A stretch of DNA of 24,128 nucleotides from a bacterium (GCA_019750655.1 JAIEOG010000396.1:1-24128), one strand, 5' to 3'; shown: positions 8,820-16,223, numbered from the stretch's first letter. Notes: generated by a model not told the origin, from the sequence alone. Numbers and translations: made by a program.

Positions 8820-9869
8820 CTAAAAGTCGTGTGCTGGGTGGGCTCCGAGAAAAAATACGGCCTGAAACTCGATCATTTGACTACTCTGCGTAGTAGTCCC
8901 CTGACGCTCGAAGTCTTGGGTCAAGGAAAGTCGTGCGGTCACGAATTCACTACTACGATAGAGCAGCGAAGGGACGATAGTGAGATTCCCATTTGGGTAT
9001 GCACCGCCGCCGCCATAGGTAAGCGAAGTGTCTGTGTAATAATCCAGTCGGGCACCCACATAGAAGCCATCGCCAATGTGCGCTTGCGGGAATAAGTAAA
9101 ATCCCCACTGACGTGTGGAATTGAGCCATTGGTGCCAGGCTTCGGCCTGGATTAGATATTTGAGAACCTGGGCTTCTCGCCATTTCGCGGTGAAATCAAG
9201 TCCGGCCAAAGTTTTTTTCGTGCCCGCATTGTCCGTTCGCCCGAGGTAGTTCAGACCTAGTTGCGCGCCACCTTCCCCGGGCATGGAGAAGTAAGTAACG
9301 GCCCGTGCGTAATGCGTCGGGGTTTTAGGTTTGCTTCCGGTGCTATGATCGTGACCAAAAACATACCCATTCGTTAAGCCCGCAGTGACCTCTAGAAAAA
9401 AGGGCAGAGGAAAAAGATAGGTGTACTCTAGTCCCGTATCTTGCGCTCCCTCGTAAGCGAAAAACTCCCGGTGGTATCGAGGAGCGGTTGTGAAAGGCCA
9501 ATCGTGCCGGTGGATCTGGTTGATCCGGCCGACACCTAGAAAGAAATGCCCCAGACGAAACCTAGAACGAGGAATCAGCTTACTAGACCCTAGATAGGCT
9601 TCATGGACTTCGAGGTGCATCACCCCGCCTTCACTGTGAGCGGCAACGTTTAACTGCCCGTCAAACATGTGATCCGCGGGCGAATACAGAAGCAGCTCGG
9701 CCTCTCTAACGGAGATGCGGTCATTGCCCTCGCTGCCCTTACTCAAGCCGAACTGGGAGTTAGTATCCACTGAAACCGAAGTTTTCAGCCCTCCCAGATC
9801 TTCTCCGAAGGCGAGACTGGAGACCAACGACGCAGTCGTCATGGCATAAAGGAGAAAGATGGCTCTCAT
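8820..9869 (-). CDS. Porin-like outer-membrane protein in the zinc-import operon
   Basis: This encodes 349 residues with a signal peptide (cleavage near AFG-ED, about 22) and alternating beta-strand segments to the end. SVREAELLLYSPADHMFDG near residues 53-71 resembles the first strands of porins that begin with a conserved VREAEL-type motif. Histidines cluster in segments that could be loops or turns: RINQIHRHDW, APRYHREFF and VFGHDHSTGS. It has no TonB box or plug domain that I can see, so it is not a ZnuD-type receptor. Its place between a lipoprotein gene (5 bp gap) and znuA (14 bp) suggests it lets zinc or a zinc complex through the outer membrane. That is inferred from context and the His clusters. 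Confidence 0.8.
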   Translation of the reverse strand: MRAIFLLYAMTTASLVSSLAFGEDLGGLKTSVSVDTNSQFGLSKGSEGNDRISVREAELLLYSPADHMFDGQLNVAAHSEGGVMHLEVHEAYLGSSKLIPRSRFRLGHFFLGVGRINQIHRHDWPFTTAPRYHREFFAYEGAQDTGLEYTYLFPLPFFLEVTAGLTNGYVFGHDHSTGSKPKTPTHYARAVTYFSMPGEGGAQLGLNYLGRTDNAGTKKTLAGLDFTAKWREAQVLKYLIQAEAWHQWLNSTRQWGFYLFPQAHIGDGFYVGARLDYYTDTSLTYGGGGAYPNGNLTIVPSLLYRSSEFVTARLSLTQDFERQGTTTQSSQMIEFQAVFFLGAHPAHDF

Positions 9870-9874
9870 TAGAT

Positions 9875-10456
9875 TTAGTGTGCTTCTTTAGCAGGACCTT
9901 GGACCGCACTCTTGACTGCAGCGTCCGAGAGACTCAGCCCCCATAGAGTTCCGGTCGGGCGGCTCATAAAGGGCAACTCGACTTCCTCGCCTCCGTTTAA
10001 CCAAAAAACCAGATGACCATGCCCGTGCACGTCCATGGAAACGGAAAGATCGCCGCTGGAAGTAGCCGCAAACTTATCCGAAATATCATTAGCAGGAGAA
10101 TTTCCGTCTTTTAGGGTCACCTGCAGCGCTCCGTTCTGGGCGGTTGCGAAGCAGACATTCAATCCGGTTTTTAATGAGTCGTCGCTTAAAGCAATCAAAC
10201 AAAGGGAGCCTGACTGTCCCAACTTGAAACTGAGATCGAAATTATTGTCCTCATCGGTGAGCGGCTTGCGGAAAAGAATTTTCCCTGAGCCTTCAATCAG
10301 ACTATCGCCGGACTTGAGAACAGCCCCCTCGAGCGGTAGGTATTCCACTCCGTTTAGCGTCTGGAGCTGGCTTTTAGGACCACTAGACTCAGATCCGCAC
10401 CCCGAAACTGCGATTAAAATGGCTGTCAGTAATAGGCTTTTTAAAATAGAAATCAT
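9875..10456 (-). CDS. Lipoprotein, first gene of the zinc-import operon
   Basis: I choose the ATG at 10456 because GGGGG lies a few bases ahead of it and because the protein then starts MISILKSLLLTAILIAVSGC, a textbook lipoprotein signal with lipidated Cys20. An in-frame upstream start at 10492 would add 12 residues and is less likely. The mature protein is about 174 residues, beta-rich, with one HGHGHLVFWLNGG segment whose alternating histidines could bind metal. It may be a concanavalin-like or jelly-roll domain, but I do not recognise the family. It is followed after 5 bp by the porin-like gene and then znuACB, so it is likely part of the same zinc acquisition system, as a surface or periplasmic accessory. 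The function is inferred. Confidence 0.72.
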   Translation of the reverse strand: MISILKSLLLTAILIAVSGCGSESSGPKSQLQTLNGVEYLPLEGAVLKSGDSLIEGSGKILFRKPLTDEDNNFDLSFKLGQSGSLCLIALSDDSLKTGLNVCFATAQNGALQVTLKDGNSPANDISDKFAATSSGDLSVSMDVHGHGHLVFWLNGGEEVELPFMSRPTGTLWGLSLSDAAVKSAVQGPAKEAH

Positions 10457-10628
10457 GATTCCCCCCAATAAGATTCTTAACGGTAGGCGCAAGCAACCAA
10501 AACTGCACTTTAAGATTGTTTTAAGCGACCTCTGATGCGCCTGGTCGTTACTTTCAATATCGCTGTCAATAAAAGAAGGGATTAACGTCGGCGCGAGGGG
10601 TGTCGATGTAATTTAATGGGAGCTTAGT

Positions 10629-10934
10629 ATGATTCGCATGATCGCGTTAGTATTAATAGCAGTACTCACGTTCGCTGGTGGATTTGCCTCCGCGGACCAA
10701 GCATCTCAACTGGCGGAAGGCCAAGTTAAGGCCGAAGGGACCACCAGTCTCGACAGCAATGTCGCCGAAGATCCAACGGCCCACATTTCCTGGCACTTCA
10801 TTACCTGCGTACATGACGATCATGAGTGCTTACACGAGGCGGAGCACCACGGCTATGACCATTACAGAGCGGTCCACGACTCTCATGCCTGTCCCGGTCA
10901 CGAGCATTATGCGTGCTATGGTGGCCACCACTAA
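10629..10934 (+). CDS. Small secreted His/Cys-rich probable metal-binding protein
   Basis: This encodes 101 residues. A signal peptide (cleavage near ASA-DQ, residue 23) is followed by a short linker and then a tail of about 50 residues with 14 His and 4 Cys, for example CVHDDHECLHEAEHH and CPGHEHYACYGGHH. Such a tail is expected to bind several zinc, copper or nickel ions. It has a good ribosome binding site (GGGAG, 10617-10621) and ends in a strong terminator, so it is a stand-alone unit divergent from the zinc-import operon, with which it shares a control region of about 170 bp. It may be a periplasmic metal buffer or a delivery protein for the importer. The composition is seen, the metal and role are inferred. 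Confidence 0.82.
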   Translation: MIRMIALVLIAVLTFAGGFASADQASQLAEGQVKAEGTTSLDSNVAEDPTAHISWHFITCVHDDHECLHEAEHHGYDHYRAVHDSHACPGHEHYACYGGHH

Positions 10935-10959
10935 ACGAACCTAGAATTCGTCTCCAACA

Positions 10960-10988
10960 GCGCGGCCTCCGGGCCGCGCCGTTTTTTT
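10960..10988 (+). terminator. Rho-independent terminator of the His-rich protein gene
   Basis: A perfect 8-bp GC-rich stem, GCGCGGCC-TCCG-GGCCGCGC, is followed after CG by seven T residues. It lies 25 bp past the stop codon of the His-rich gene. Confidence 0.93.
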
Positions 10989-11040
10989 GTAGTCCGGCAT
11001 AAGATCTCAAAACCACATCCACTCAAACACATGCCTACCA

Positions 11041-11120
11041 ATAAATCGTTCGATAGCTTCCTTCCGCATTTTGTCGTCTGATATCGTTTGATTCTCAAAA
11101 CCCGAGAAAACAGACTCAAA
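11041..11120 (-). pseudogene. Degraded fragment of a replication-initiator gene
   Basis: These 80 bp align without gaps to 17161-17240, inside the initiator gene, with about three quarters of bases identical. In the same reverse-strand frame the fragment reads ESVF-x2-FEN-x-T-x-SDDK-x-RK-x-AIERF, where the intact gene has the same residues. The match stops after AIERF, and the frame reaches a stop soon afterwards. No intact gene surrounds it. The mismatches change few residues, so the fragment seems to come from a related, already diverged initiator gene rather than from a recent copy of the one in this window. It points to an earlier replicon at this place or to recombination between plasmids. 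Confidence 0.75.
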
Positions 11121-11194
11121 AAAACAAAAAATATCTGTAGACAGGGGTCGACAAAAAGCAGTTTTCCTATAGCTATAACCGTAGGAGTAGCAAA

Positions 11195-11818
11195 ATGCAG
11201 TTTATTCGGATTGTAATTTGGGGAGCCTTGATCTCACTTCCGTTGATGGCACTTGGTAAACCATGCAAAACTGACAGAGATTGCCGCCCGCCATTGCCGG
11301 TTTGTGTCGCAGGGTATTGCTCGAGAGTTGGTGAAACTTCAGATCTAGACGCGGCACTACCTTCGGTCTTGCAAAGCCATGCTCAGATAAAATCGCCCGA
11401 TGACTGGGGCGACCATTGTTCTGAAAACGAATCAAAATCATCCTTCGTTATGGATTCAAAATTAGTGGGAACTTGGGAACTTCATTCCGTAGAAAATGGC
11501 ATACGCGGCTTTGAACGGCTTATTATCGGGAATACGGGCGAAGGCCATTACACGATTTGGCAAAGTGGACGTAGGCGAGTTGACTTTTTCACACAGGTCG
11601 AAAGCATTGATTTAAATCTCATTCCCCATCGCCTCACAAGCTCCGTGACAAAGATATTAATGGACACGAGCAATTCACCGACGAGAAAAGGCGCTAAGTT
11701 TTATACTATCTTCATGGTGAACGATTCGATTGTCCCCAATGAACTGAGCTACGAATACTCACCGAAAGGCTATTTAACTACCTTTCGCTACCTACCACTT
11801 AACAGGATCGCACCTTAA
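11195..11818 (+). CDS. Secreted protein with Cys-rich N-terminus, unknown function
   Basis: This encodes 207 residues with a good ribosome binding site (TAGGAG). A signal peptide (to about residue 22, LMALG-KP) is followed by CKTDRDCRPPLPVCVAGYC, four cysteines spaced like small disulfide knots found in many secreted proteins. After a linker, KLVGTWELHSVENG and later beta-rich segments (about 90-205) resemble a small lipocalin-like barrel, in which a G-x-W near the first strand is common. That resemblance is weak. I do not recognise a family. The next gene follows after 27 bp but appears to have its own promoter. Confidence 0.68.
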   Translation: MQFIRIVIWGALISLPLMALGKPCKTDRDCRPPLPVCVAGYCSRVGETSDLDAALPSVLQSHAQIKSPDDWGDHCSENESKSSFVMDSKLVGTWELHSVENGIRGFERLIIGNTGEGHYTIWQSGRRRVDFFTQVESIDLNLIPHRLTSSVTKILMDTSNSPTRKGAKFYTIFMVNDSIVPNELSYEYSPKGYLTTFRYLPLNRIAP

Positions 11819-11832
11819 GAAGCTCTCGCTGT

Positions 11833-11838
11833 TATAAT
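11833..11838 (+). promoter_or_regulatory. Consensus -10 box placed for a leaderless transcript
   Basis: A perfect TATAAT ends only seven bases before the ATG at 11846, so transcription would start at or next to the start codon. No Shine-Dalgarno sequence is present (the ATG is preceded by GTTCTAA). The -35 region is weak (near 11810-11816). Confidence 0.5.
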
Positions 11839-11845
11839 GTTCTAA

Positions 11846-13132
11846 ATGGCGCTTCGAGTTATTTTGGTTTTGTTAGTTTGGTCTTTTGCAGCAAGCGCTT
11901 TCGATTGCCTTATCGTTTTCCCCCAACTCACGCTGACAAAAGCGTTTTCTTTGCGCGAGTCAGTTCGGGCGGTCGTCAATAGCTACTCCGGCAGTGAAGT
12001 TTATACTCCTGCCGATCGACTGAAAATCACGGATATCTGGAATTCCGATCGCCCAGAGTCAGAAAAAACAAAGAAAACGTTCGAGGTTTATACCGAGGCG
12101 CGCCTACGCAGCCTGCCCGAGAGTGCCGCTGCATTTGCTCGCAAAGTTTTGGCCTTGTCCGAACTGGAAAAAACCAGAGGCGGAAAACGCTGGGAGAGGA
12201 CGATGCTCGAATCTTTGGAGATGGGCTCCCCTGGGGGGTATTCCTCCCAACAAGGTGTTATTTTCGTTGTGGGACACGGAGATTCGGACCGAACGCCATC
12301 GCTGCTGGATTTCATGATACTAGCTCACGAGCTTGAACATGCCATTCAAGATGGCCTCCGCGTACATTACAAACTCTCGCCAGAGGAGATGGGCGAGGGT
12401 GAAAAGTATGTTCACAATAAGTTTTTAGCTGAAAAGAGTGCCATGATGGCCGAAACTGCCTTTTTGCTAGGTATCCCCGACTGCAAGAGTAAACTAGCAA
12501 CGCTCCTCGAATTAAGAGCGAAGCAGGATGGTCAGTCATCTGAGGATTTCCGTAAGTCCCTTTCTCAATCGAACCTAATTGCCTACCAGTTGGCTTTAGC
12601 TCATTTGGATTCCAATTTAAATCCCATCGAATATGTGAAAAGCCAGTGGCGTAACGGCCGTTACTCGTTGCCTGCAATAAGGGACGCCAACTTAAAGCTA
12701 GTGCTGTCACAAGTTGAATCTAATTTAAATTGGGTGATGATAGAGGCTTCCAACCGAACGCACCCGGATTGGCCCTATCTAGGGCTCTGGAACAGGGTGC
12801 TACTGAAGACTAAACAGGTCATCAATCAACTTAGAGGCAGACAAGCGTCTCCAATAGTGGCAACTGGCACGTTACGAGAACTACGTGAGAGCCTTTCGGA
12901 GCTGGCCATCACCTACGTAAAACAAGAAGCAGAGCTGGCGCATTTACAAAATAATCTGACCGCAACCTCAAGCCAAACCGCAGCGCCATTAGAGTCCATT
13001 AAAAAACGAAGAGTGCTACTCCAAAAAATAGTTAGGGAAATCGAACTGCATCTTTTCTACTCAGATCAAACAAATGACAATTTGCCACCACCAAAAGGTG
13101 GGGCGCTTTCTAAGGGTTTTGAAAACCCCTGA
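11846..13132 (+). CDS. Secreted putative zinc metallopeptidase (HExxH)
   Basis: This encodes 428 residues with a signal peptide (cleavage near ASA-FD, about 18). The motif AHELEHAIQD gives HExxH at residues 161-165, a zincin active site. Glu196 or Glu203 in FLAEKSAMMAE, 31-38 residues later, could be the third zinc ligand as in gluzincins. The C-terminal half (about 250-420) is helical and charged. The ATG is supported by the signal peptide that follows, although no ribosome binding site precedes it. A conserved -10 box 7 bp upstream suggests a leaderless mRNA. The substrate is unknown. It could act on peptidoglycan-linked or prey/host protein in the periplasm or outside the cell, but nothing in the sequence decides this. 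Confidence 0.75.
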   Translation: MALRVILVLLVWSFAASAFDCLIVFPQLTLTKAFSLRESVRAVVNSYSGSEVYTPADRLKITDIWNSDRPESEKTKKTFEVYTEARLRSLPESAAAFARKVLALSELEKTRGGKRWERTMLESLEMGSPGGYSSQQGVIFVVGHGDSDRTPSLLDFMILAHELEHAIQDGLRVHYKLSPEEMGEGEKYVHNKFLAEKSAMMAETAFLLGIPDCKSKLATLLELRAKQDGQSSEDFRKSLSQSNLIAYQLALAHLDSNLNPIEYVKSQWRNGRYSLPAIRDANLKLVLSQVESNLNWVMIEASNRTHPDWPYLGLWNRVLLKTKQVINQLRGRQASPIVATGTLRELRESLSELAITYVKQEAELAHLQNNLTATSSQTAAPLESIKKRRVLLQKIVREIELHLFYSDQTNDNLPPPKGGALSKGFENP

Positions 13133-13327
13133 AGAATTTCAATTCCTATCATGGACCAACTTTTCGATAACGACTTCCCGAAGGTGAGAGTCTAGAACTC
13201 ATAAAACGAGCCCAATTTTTCCTCACCTCTTCCAATATCCTCTTAAGTGTATTGTTGTGCTTAGCTGGAGTAATTGCTGGAAAGCGGCTTAGACATTTCT
13301 TTCGTGTGTGGAAATGGATTTTAACGA
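13133..13327. other. Stretch without a supportable gene
   Basis: No intact gene is visible. One plus-strand frame is open from about 13170 to about 13365 and encodes a hydrophobic stretch (FFLTSSNILLSVLLCLAGVI) but has no start codon, and a neighbouring frame begins MDQLFDNDFP and stops quickly. Together these could be a broken small membrane-protein gene. Evidence is too weak to call it. Confidence 0.3.
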
Positions 13328-13613
13328 ATGAATCTTCGATTGACGGTGCTTTTAGTTTGCTTGGCTAACCTTGTTTACTTTTTTATCGAATTTTCGGAGG
13401 CATCATGCTGGAAGCCTCACCCGAGCATTCCTTTCAGCTCGAAACGACGCGATTGCTAACGTTGCCGTTATTGGAGTGGGCGCAGTTACCACCGTTTGGA
13501 AATCCGCTTGGCCTGACTTGATCGTGGGCTTGGGAATCGCAGCCATGAATTTGGATGCTGCAAAAAAAGTATGGCATACCGCTCGTGAGGAGCACAAAGC
13601 TGCGAGACCTTAG
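13328..13613 (+). pseudogene. Frameshifted fragment of a cation diffusion facilitator (cation transporter)
   Basis: The longer open part (from about 13371, with a TTG at best) ends in SARNDAIANVAVIGVGAV and SAWPDLIVGLGIAAM. These match the last two membrane helices of short CDF-type cation transporters, where an SRND-x-IANV helix is followed by a WPD-L-x-VG helix. The preceding helix is in another frame: an ATG at 13328 reads MNLRLTVLLVCLANLVYFF and then runs into nonsense. A frameshift near 13375-13392 would join them. The first three or so helices are missing, so the gene is both frameshifted and truncated. Such proteins export Zn, Co or Cd. It is probably a relic and no longer functional. 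Confidence 0.65.
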
Positions 13614-13646
13614 TTAGAGAAAGCATGGGGCTGAGATGATGCCATT

Positions 13647-14339
13647 TCAGAAAAACAGGACGTAAATACCCATGAGGGTCATAACGGCGTTTTCCGTAAA
13701 GCTTACGAATCCCAAAGGGACCCGCGAGTTACCTCCGACGCATCCACAATTTAGGTCCTTCTTATCGATGTACACAGCCTTGAAGATGGAAATCGCCCCA
13801 AGTAGGCCGACGATAACTGAAACGATACCTGTCGCCATGGGCGCGATCGCTGCGAGGAAACTCAGGCCAAGAGCCAATTCGATCACTGGGTACACTTTTC
13901 CATATAGAGGCGTGGCCTGGGTTAGCAGGTCGTACTTCTCGAAGGTGCGAACAAAGGCACGGACATCCATGAGTTTTTGCAGGGCGAGAATCGAAAGCGA
14001 ATACCCCATGAGCCCCATAATGCCTTTTGACGTAGCTAATGCGAGAAGAGCTGCGGTGGAGAAAATAGCTATTACGGGGAAGTAGGAAATCTCTTTGTTT
14101 TCCGTTGCTAAAGGAGCGCCGAGTTTCTTGGCGAGATCTGTATAGCCCCCGATTCTTTCCTCTCCAAAAAAAATCTGGGGCGTCGTTTTCACTGCCTGTT
14201 TAGCCTTGAATAGCTCTTCTTCTTCCTTGGACTTAAAGATGTGATCCTCGAAAGGAATAGCCTTTTCGTTGAGGAGCGCGATTGCCTTTTTTCCAAAAGG
14301 ACATTCGGGCTTTCGATAGACGGAATTTGTTGCAGACAT
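13647..14339 (-). CDS. Glutaredoxin-MauE/DoxX-type membrane fusion protein
   Basis: This encodes 230 residues. Residues 1-75 are a glutaredoxin domain with KPECPFGKKA (Cys13, a one-cysteine CPFG site instead of CPYC), TTPQIFFGEERIGGYTDL (cis-Pro and glutathione-binding region). Residues 83-230 form four membrane helices of the MauE/DoxX redox family, with the family's CGC motif in LNCGCVGGN. MauE-type proteins pass reducing or oxidising equivalents across the membrane, and the fused glutaredoxin suggests a glutathione-linked thiol pathway. It lies 22 bp after the presumed anti-sigma gene, in the sigma-factor operon, and close to MerP/MerT-like genes. It may repair or protect thiols under metal or disulfide stress. 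The domains are clear, the role is inferred. Confidence 0.85.
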   Translation of the reverse strand: MSATNSVYRKPECPFGKKAIALLNEKAIPFEDHIFKSKEEEELFKAKQAVKTTPQIFFGEERIGGYTDLAKKLGAPLATENKEISYFPVIAIFSTAALLALATSKGIMGLMGYSLSILALQKLMDVRAFVRTFEKYDLLTQATPLYGKVYPVIELALGLSFLAAIAPMATGIVSVIVGLLGAISIFKAVYIDKKDLNCGCVGGNSRVPLGFVSFTENAVMTLMGIYVLFF

Positions 14340-14361
14340 AACTCACCTCAAAATGGCGTCA

Positions 14362-14919
14362 CTATCCCATGCGAATCTGATATGACGGTGGTCGTAGTCG
14401 AATTCTTTCGCCCAATTTTAAAATGCTCCACCCTGTAACGACTGCTCCCAGGATCCAGAAGGCATAACTAAAGCGATCTGCGCTTCCCCCAGCGAGCATT
14501 AGGCCAGCGAATGAAAGGGAGGCCAGCAGAGTCACATTTAAGAACCGATATCGGTTTGCAAGTCTCAACTCTTCTCTCGTCAAAAATATGGTTGCAAGAA
14601 TCGCACTAATTCCCAGAAAAATCCCTCCGCAGAGGGCGGCACATACCAAAGGACCGTAGTACATGAAAAGATGCATAATGCCGTGCTCCCCAATGATGGG
14701 GCCGACCCCCAGTTGAGGGCAGAAAAGAGCAACGATGGTGGCTCCTATAGCATGCAATCCAAAGAGTTTTGCCACCACCACCTTCAATGAAGGGTTCAGA
14801 TCAGAGCATACTTGCGCCAAAACCGCCTGGTTTACAGCGGCAGGCGGAAATTTCTCTTCCTGTTTCAGGAAAGTCTCAAAGTCCTTGAGCCATTCGTGGC
14901 TTTTTTTATCCGCGCTCAT
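14362..14919 (-). CDS. Membrane protein, probable anti-sigma factor
   Basis: This encodes 185 residues. The cytoplasmic N-terminus (about 1-44) is followed by about four membrane segments (around 47-67, 80-112, 126-145 and 149-168) and a basic tail. It overlaps the end of the ECF sigma gene by 14 bp, the usual arrangement for a sigma/anti-sigma pair. Cysteines at 38, 67, 93 and 97 could sense metal or thiol state. In general form it resembles polytopic anti-sigma proteins such as the NrsF type, but I see no HxxxCxxC zinc motif and cannot confirm the family. The anti-sigma role comes from gene order and topology. Confidence 0.68.
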   Translation of the reverse strand: MSADKKSHEWLKDFETFLKQEEKFPPAAVNQAVLAQVCSDLNPSLKVVVAKLFGLHAIGATIVALFCPQLGVGPIIGEHGIMHLFMYYGPLVCAALCGGIFLGISAILATIFLTREELRLANRYRFLNVTLLASLSFAGLMLAGGSADRFSYAFWILGAVVTGWSILKLGERIRLRPPSYQIRMG

Positions 14920-15451
14920 GTCGTCCCTTCTTTACGCCAAATATTTTTCTTAAACTTTGCACCGTTCGGTTTACTCTTTTTCGAGCCGAAGTCTCATTAA
15001 TCCCACTCAGTTTCGCTATTTCCTCGAACGACATACCATCGTCGAATCGAAGCTGGATTAGTTTGCGCTGCTCGTCTGGTAAAAGTTTCATTACGCTATC
15101 CCAAGTTACGGTGGGCTCGGCCGCCTCTTCTTGCACCGCCTTTTCAGCAATAGCCAAAAGCTTTTCCACCTCGATAGTCACGGGCCGGTGCTTGCGCAAG
15201 TAATCCACGAGTAGGTTTCTTGCAATCGAGAAGAGCCACGGGAGAAGCGGCAAGACCCCATTATAACTTGCACGCCCTTGATGAAACTTAAGAAAAGTCT
15301 GTTGAACAAGATCCTCGGCTTCGCCGGGCGAGCTCAATCTATTCTTGAAGTAGCCATAAATACGACCTGCGTACCTCGAATAGAGTTCCTCGAAAGCACG
15401 GAATTCGCCTCGTTGATAGAGAATCATAAGTTCTTCATCCGACTTGTGCAC
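14906..15451 (-). CDS. ECF-family RNA polymerase sigma factor
   Basis: This encodes 181 residues starting with GTG at 15451, with GGAGAG just upstream. Region 2 (about residues 20-92) shows EAEDLVQQTFLKFH and LPWLFSIARNLLVDYLRKHR. Region 4 (about 118-172) shows LLPDEQRKLIQLRFDDGMS and the helix-turn-helix FEEIAKLSGINETSARKRV. There is no region 3, as expected for ECF (group 4) factors. It is the first gene of an operon with a probable anti-sigma factor and a glutaredoxin-MauE fusion, and it is divergent from an outer-membrane/MerP/MerT-like operon. It probably activates its own operon and the divergent one when metal or redox stress releases it. The family is firm, the targets are inferred. 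Confidence 0.95.
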   Translation of the reverse strand: MHKSDEELMILYQRGEFRAFEELYSRYAGRIYGYFKNRLSSPGEAEDLVQQTFLKFHQGRASYNGVLPLLPWLFSIARNLLVDYLRKHRPVTIEVEKLLAIAEKAVQEEAAEPTVTWDSVMKLLPDEQRKLIQLRFDDGMSFEEIAKLSGINETSARKRVNRTVQSLRKIFGVKKGRHERG

Positions 15452-15484
15452 AATCTCTCCGATGACACCCTCCTATCCATTACT

Positions 15485-15515
15485 ACGAACGAACTTCCCG
15501 TTCGTGACCCGTCAC
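15485..15515. promoter_or_regulatory. Overlapping inverted repeats between the sigma operon and the MerT/P-like operon
   Basis: Two perfect inverted repeats share bases: ACGAACG-AACTTCC-CGTTCGT (15485-15505) and GTGAC-CC-GTCAC (15504-15515). On the plus strand GAACTT (15491) is followed 14 bases later by GTCAC, which loosely resembles an ECF promoter (GGAAC / GTC). A second GGAACTT is at 15522. An operator or sigma-dependent promoter is likely here, but the exact elements are uncertain. Confidence 0.45.
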
Positions 15516-15584
15516 ACCGGAGGAACTTGGCCGTAGTAACCAGTGAAAGGGGAATGGATCCCCTGGAAAGCAAGGCTCTCATAA

Positions 15585-16223
15585 ATGCTTAAAAAAACAC
15601 AAGTTTTGATACTGGCTCTCCTTGGTTGGGGCACAGTCGCTAGTGCTCACCCGGTCAGTTTCAAAGGAGGCTGGTCCTTCATGGCCTTCAATCAGACGGA
15701 CATGTACGACTGGCAAGTTCTCTATACTTTTGAGCCGAAGCTGTCGGTCGGAGCCGATTTCATCCGGGACACTATGGAACCGCAAGAACGTTATTTTCTG
15801 ATCCCGCGTCTATCATGGCTTGTGAAGCGCTGGAACGAGACCGAGTCTCAAGCGAATATTTATGTCTATGGTGGCCTGGGGGCGGCCCGAAAAGGTGACT
15901 TAACGGAACTGGCGGTCGAAGGAGCGGTGGAGGCGGACTACGAAACCAGGGCCGTCTACTTTTCGGGAAAGGCGCAGATAGTTGCTGCGCGCAACTTCAA
16001 TACATTAGCGATTTATCAAGCACGTGCAGGATTCGCTCCTTATTTAGGCGAATCAGGAGAGCTGCACTCTTGGCTTGTTGGACAGGTTCAATATTTTCCA
16101 TTCGCCCCCGATCAATCGCTCAGAGTGGGACCAGTACTACGAATGTTTTACAGGAATGTGCTTTGGGAGTTCGGTGTTTCGACTCATGGAAGCTGGAACT
16201 TTAACTTCATGGCTCATTGGTAA
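15585..16223 (+). CDS. Small outer-membrane beta-barrel-like protein in the MerP/MerT-like operon
   Basis: This encodes 212 residues with a signal peptide (cleavage near ASA-HP, residue 21). The mature part alternates aromatic and hydrophobic residues through about eight to ten strands and ends NFNFMAHW, with a C-terminal aromatic residue as in many outer-membrane barrels. I do not recognise a named family. The next gene (MerP-like) begins 10 bp after its stop, with an AGGAG in between, so they are cotranscribed. It is divergent from the ECF sigma operon. It may allow metal or a metal complex across the outer membrane, or sense it. This is inferred from position. Confidence 0.72.
   Translation: MLKKTQVLILALLGWGTVASAHPVSFKGGWSFMAFNQTDMYDWQVLYTFEPKLSVGADFIRDTMEPQERYFLIPRLSWLVKRWNETESQANIYVYGGLGAARKGDLTELAVEGAVEADYETRAVYFSGKAQIVAARNFNTLAIYQARAGFAPYLGESGELHSWLVGQVQYFPFAPDQSLRVGPVLRMFYRNVLWEFGVSTHGSWNFNFMAHW

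Noticed and set aside
10493..10628. Zur box between the zinc operon and the His-rich gene
   Set aside because: I looked for a GTTATA/TATAAC-type palindrome and found none. Zinc control is likely, but no site can be shown.
10989..11194. Small reverse-strand gene of about 60 residues over the initiator fossil
   Set aside because: Its frame differs from the one that matches the initiator, it runs through the terminator, and it has no signal or domain.
13088..13130. Two hairpins near the end of the metallopeptidase gene (CCACC-AAAA-GGTGG and AGGGTTTT-G-AAAACCCCT)
   Set aside because: They lie inside the coding region, the second overlaps the last codons, and no T-run follows. I do not call a terminator.
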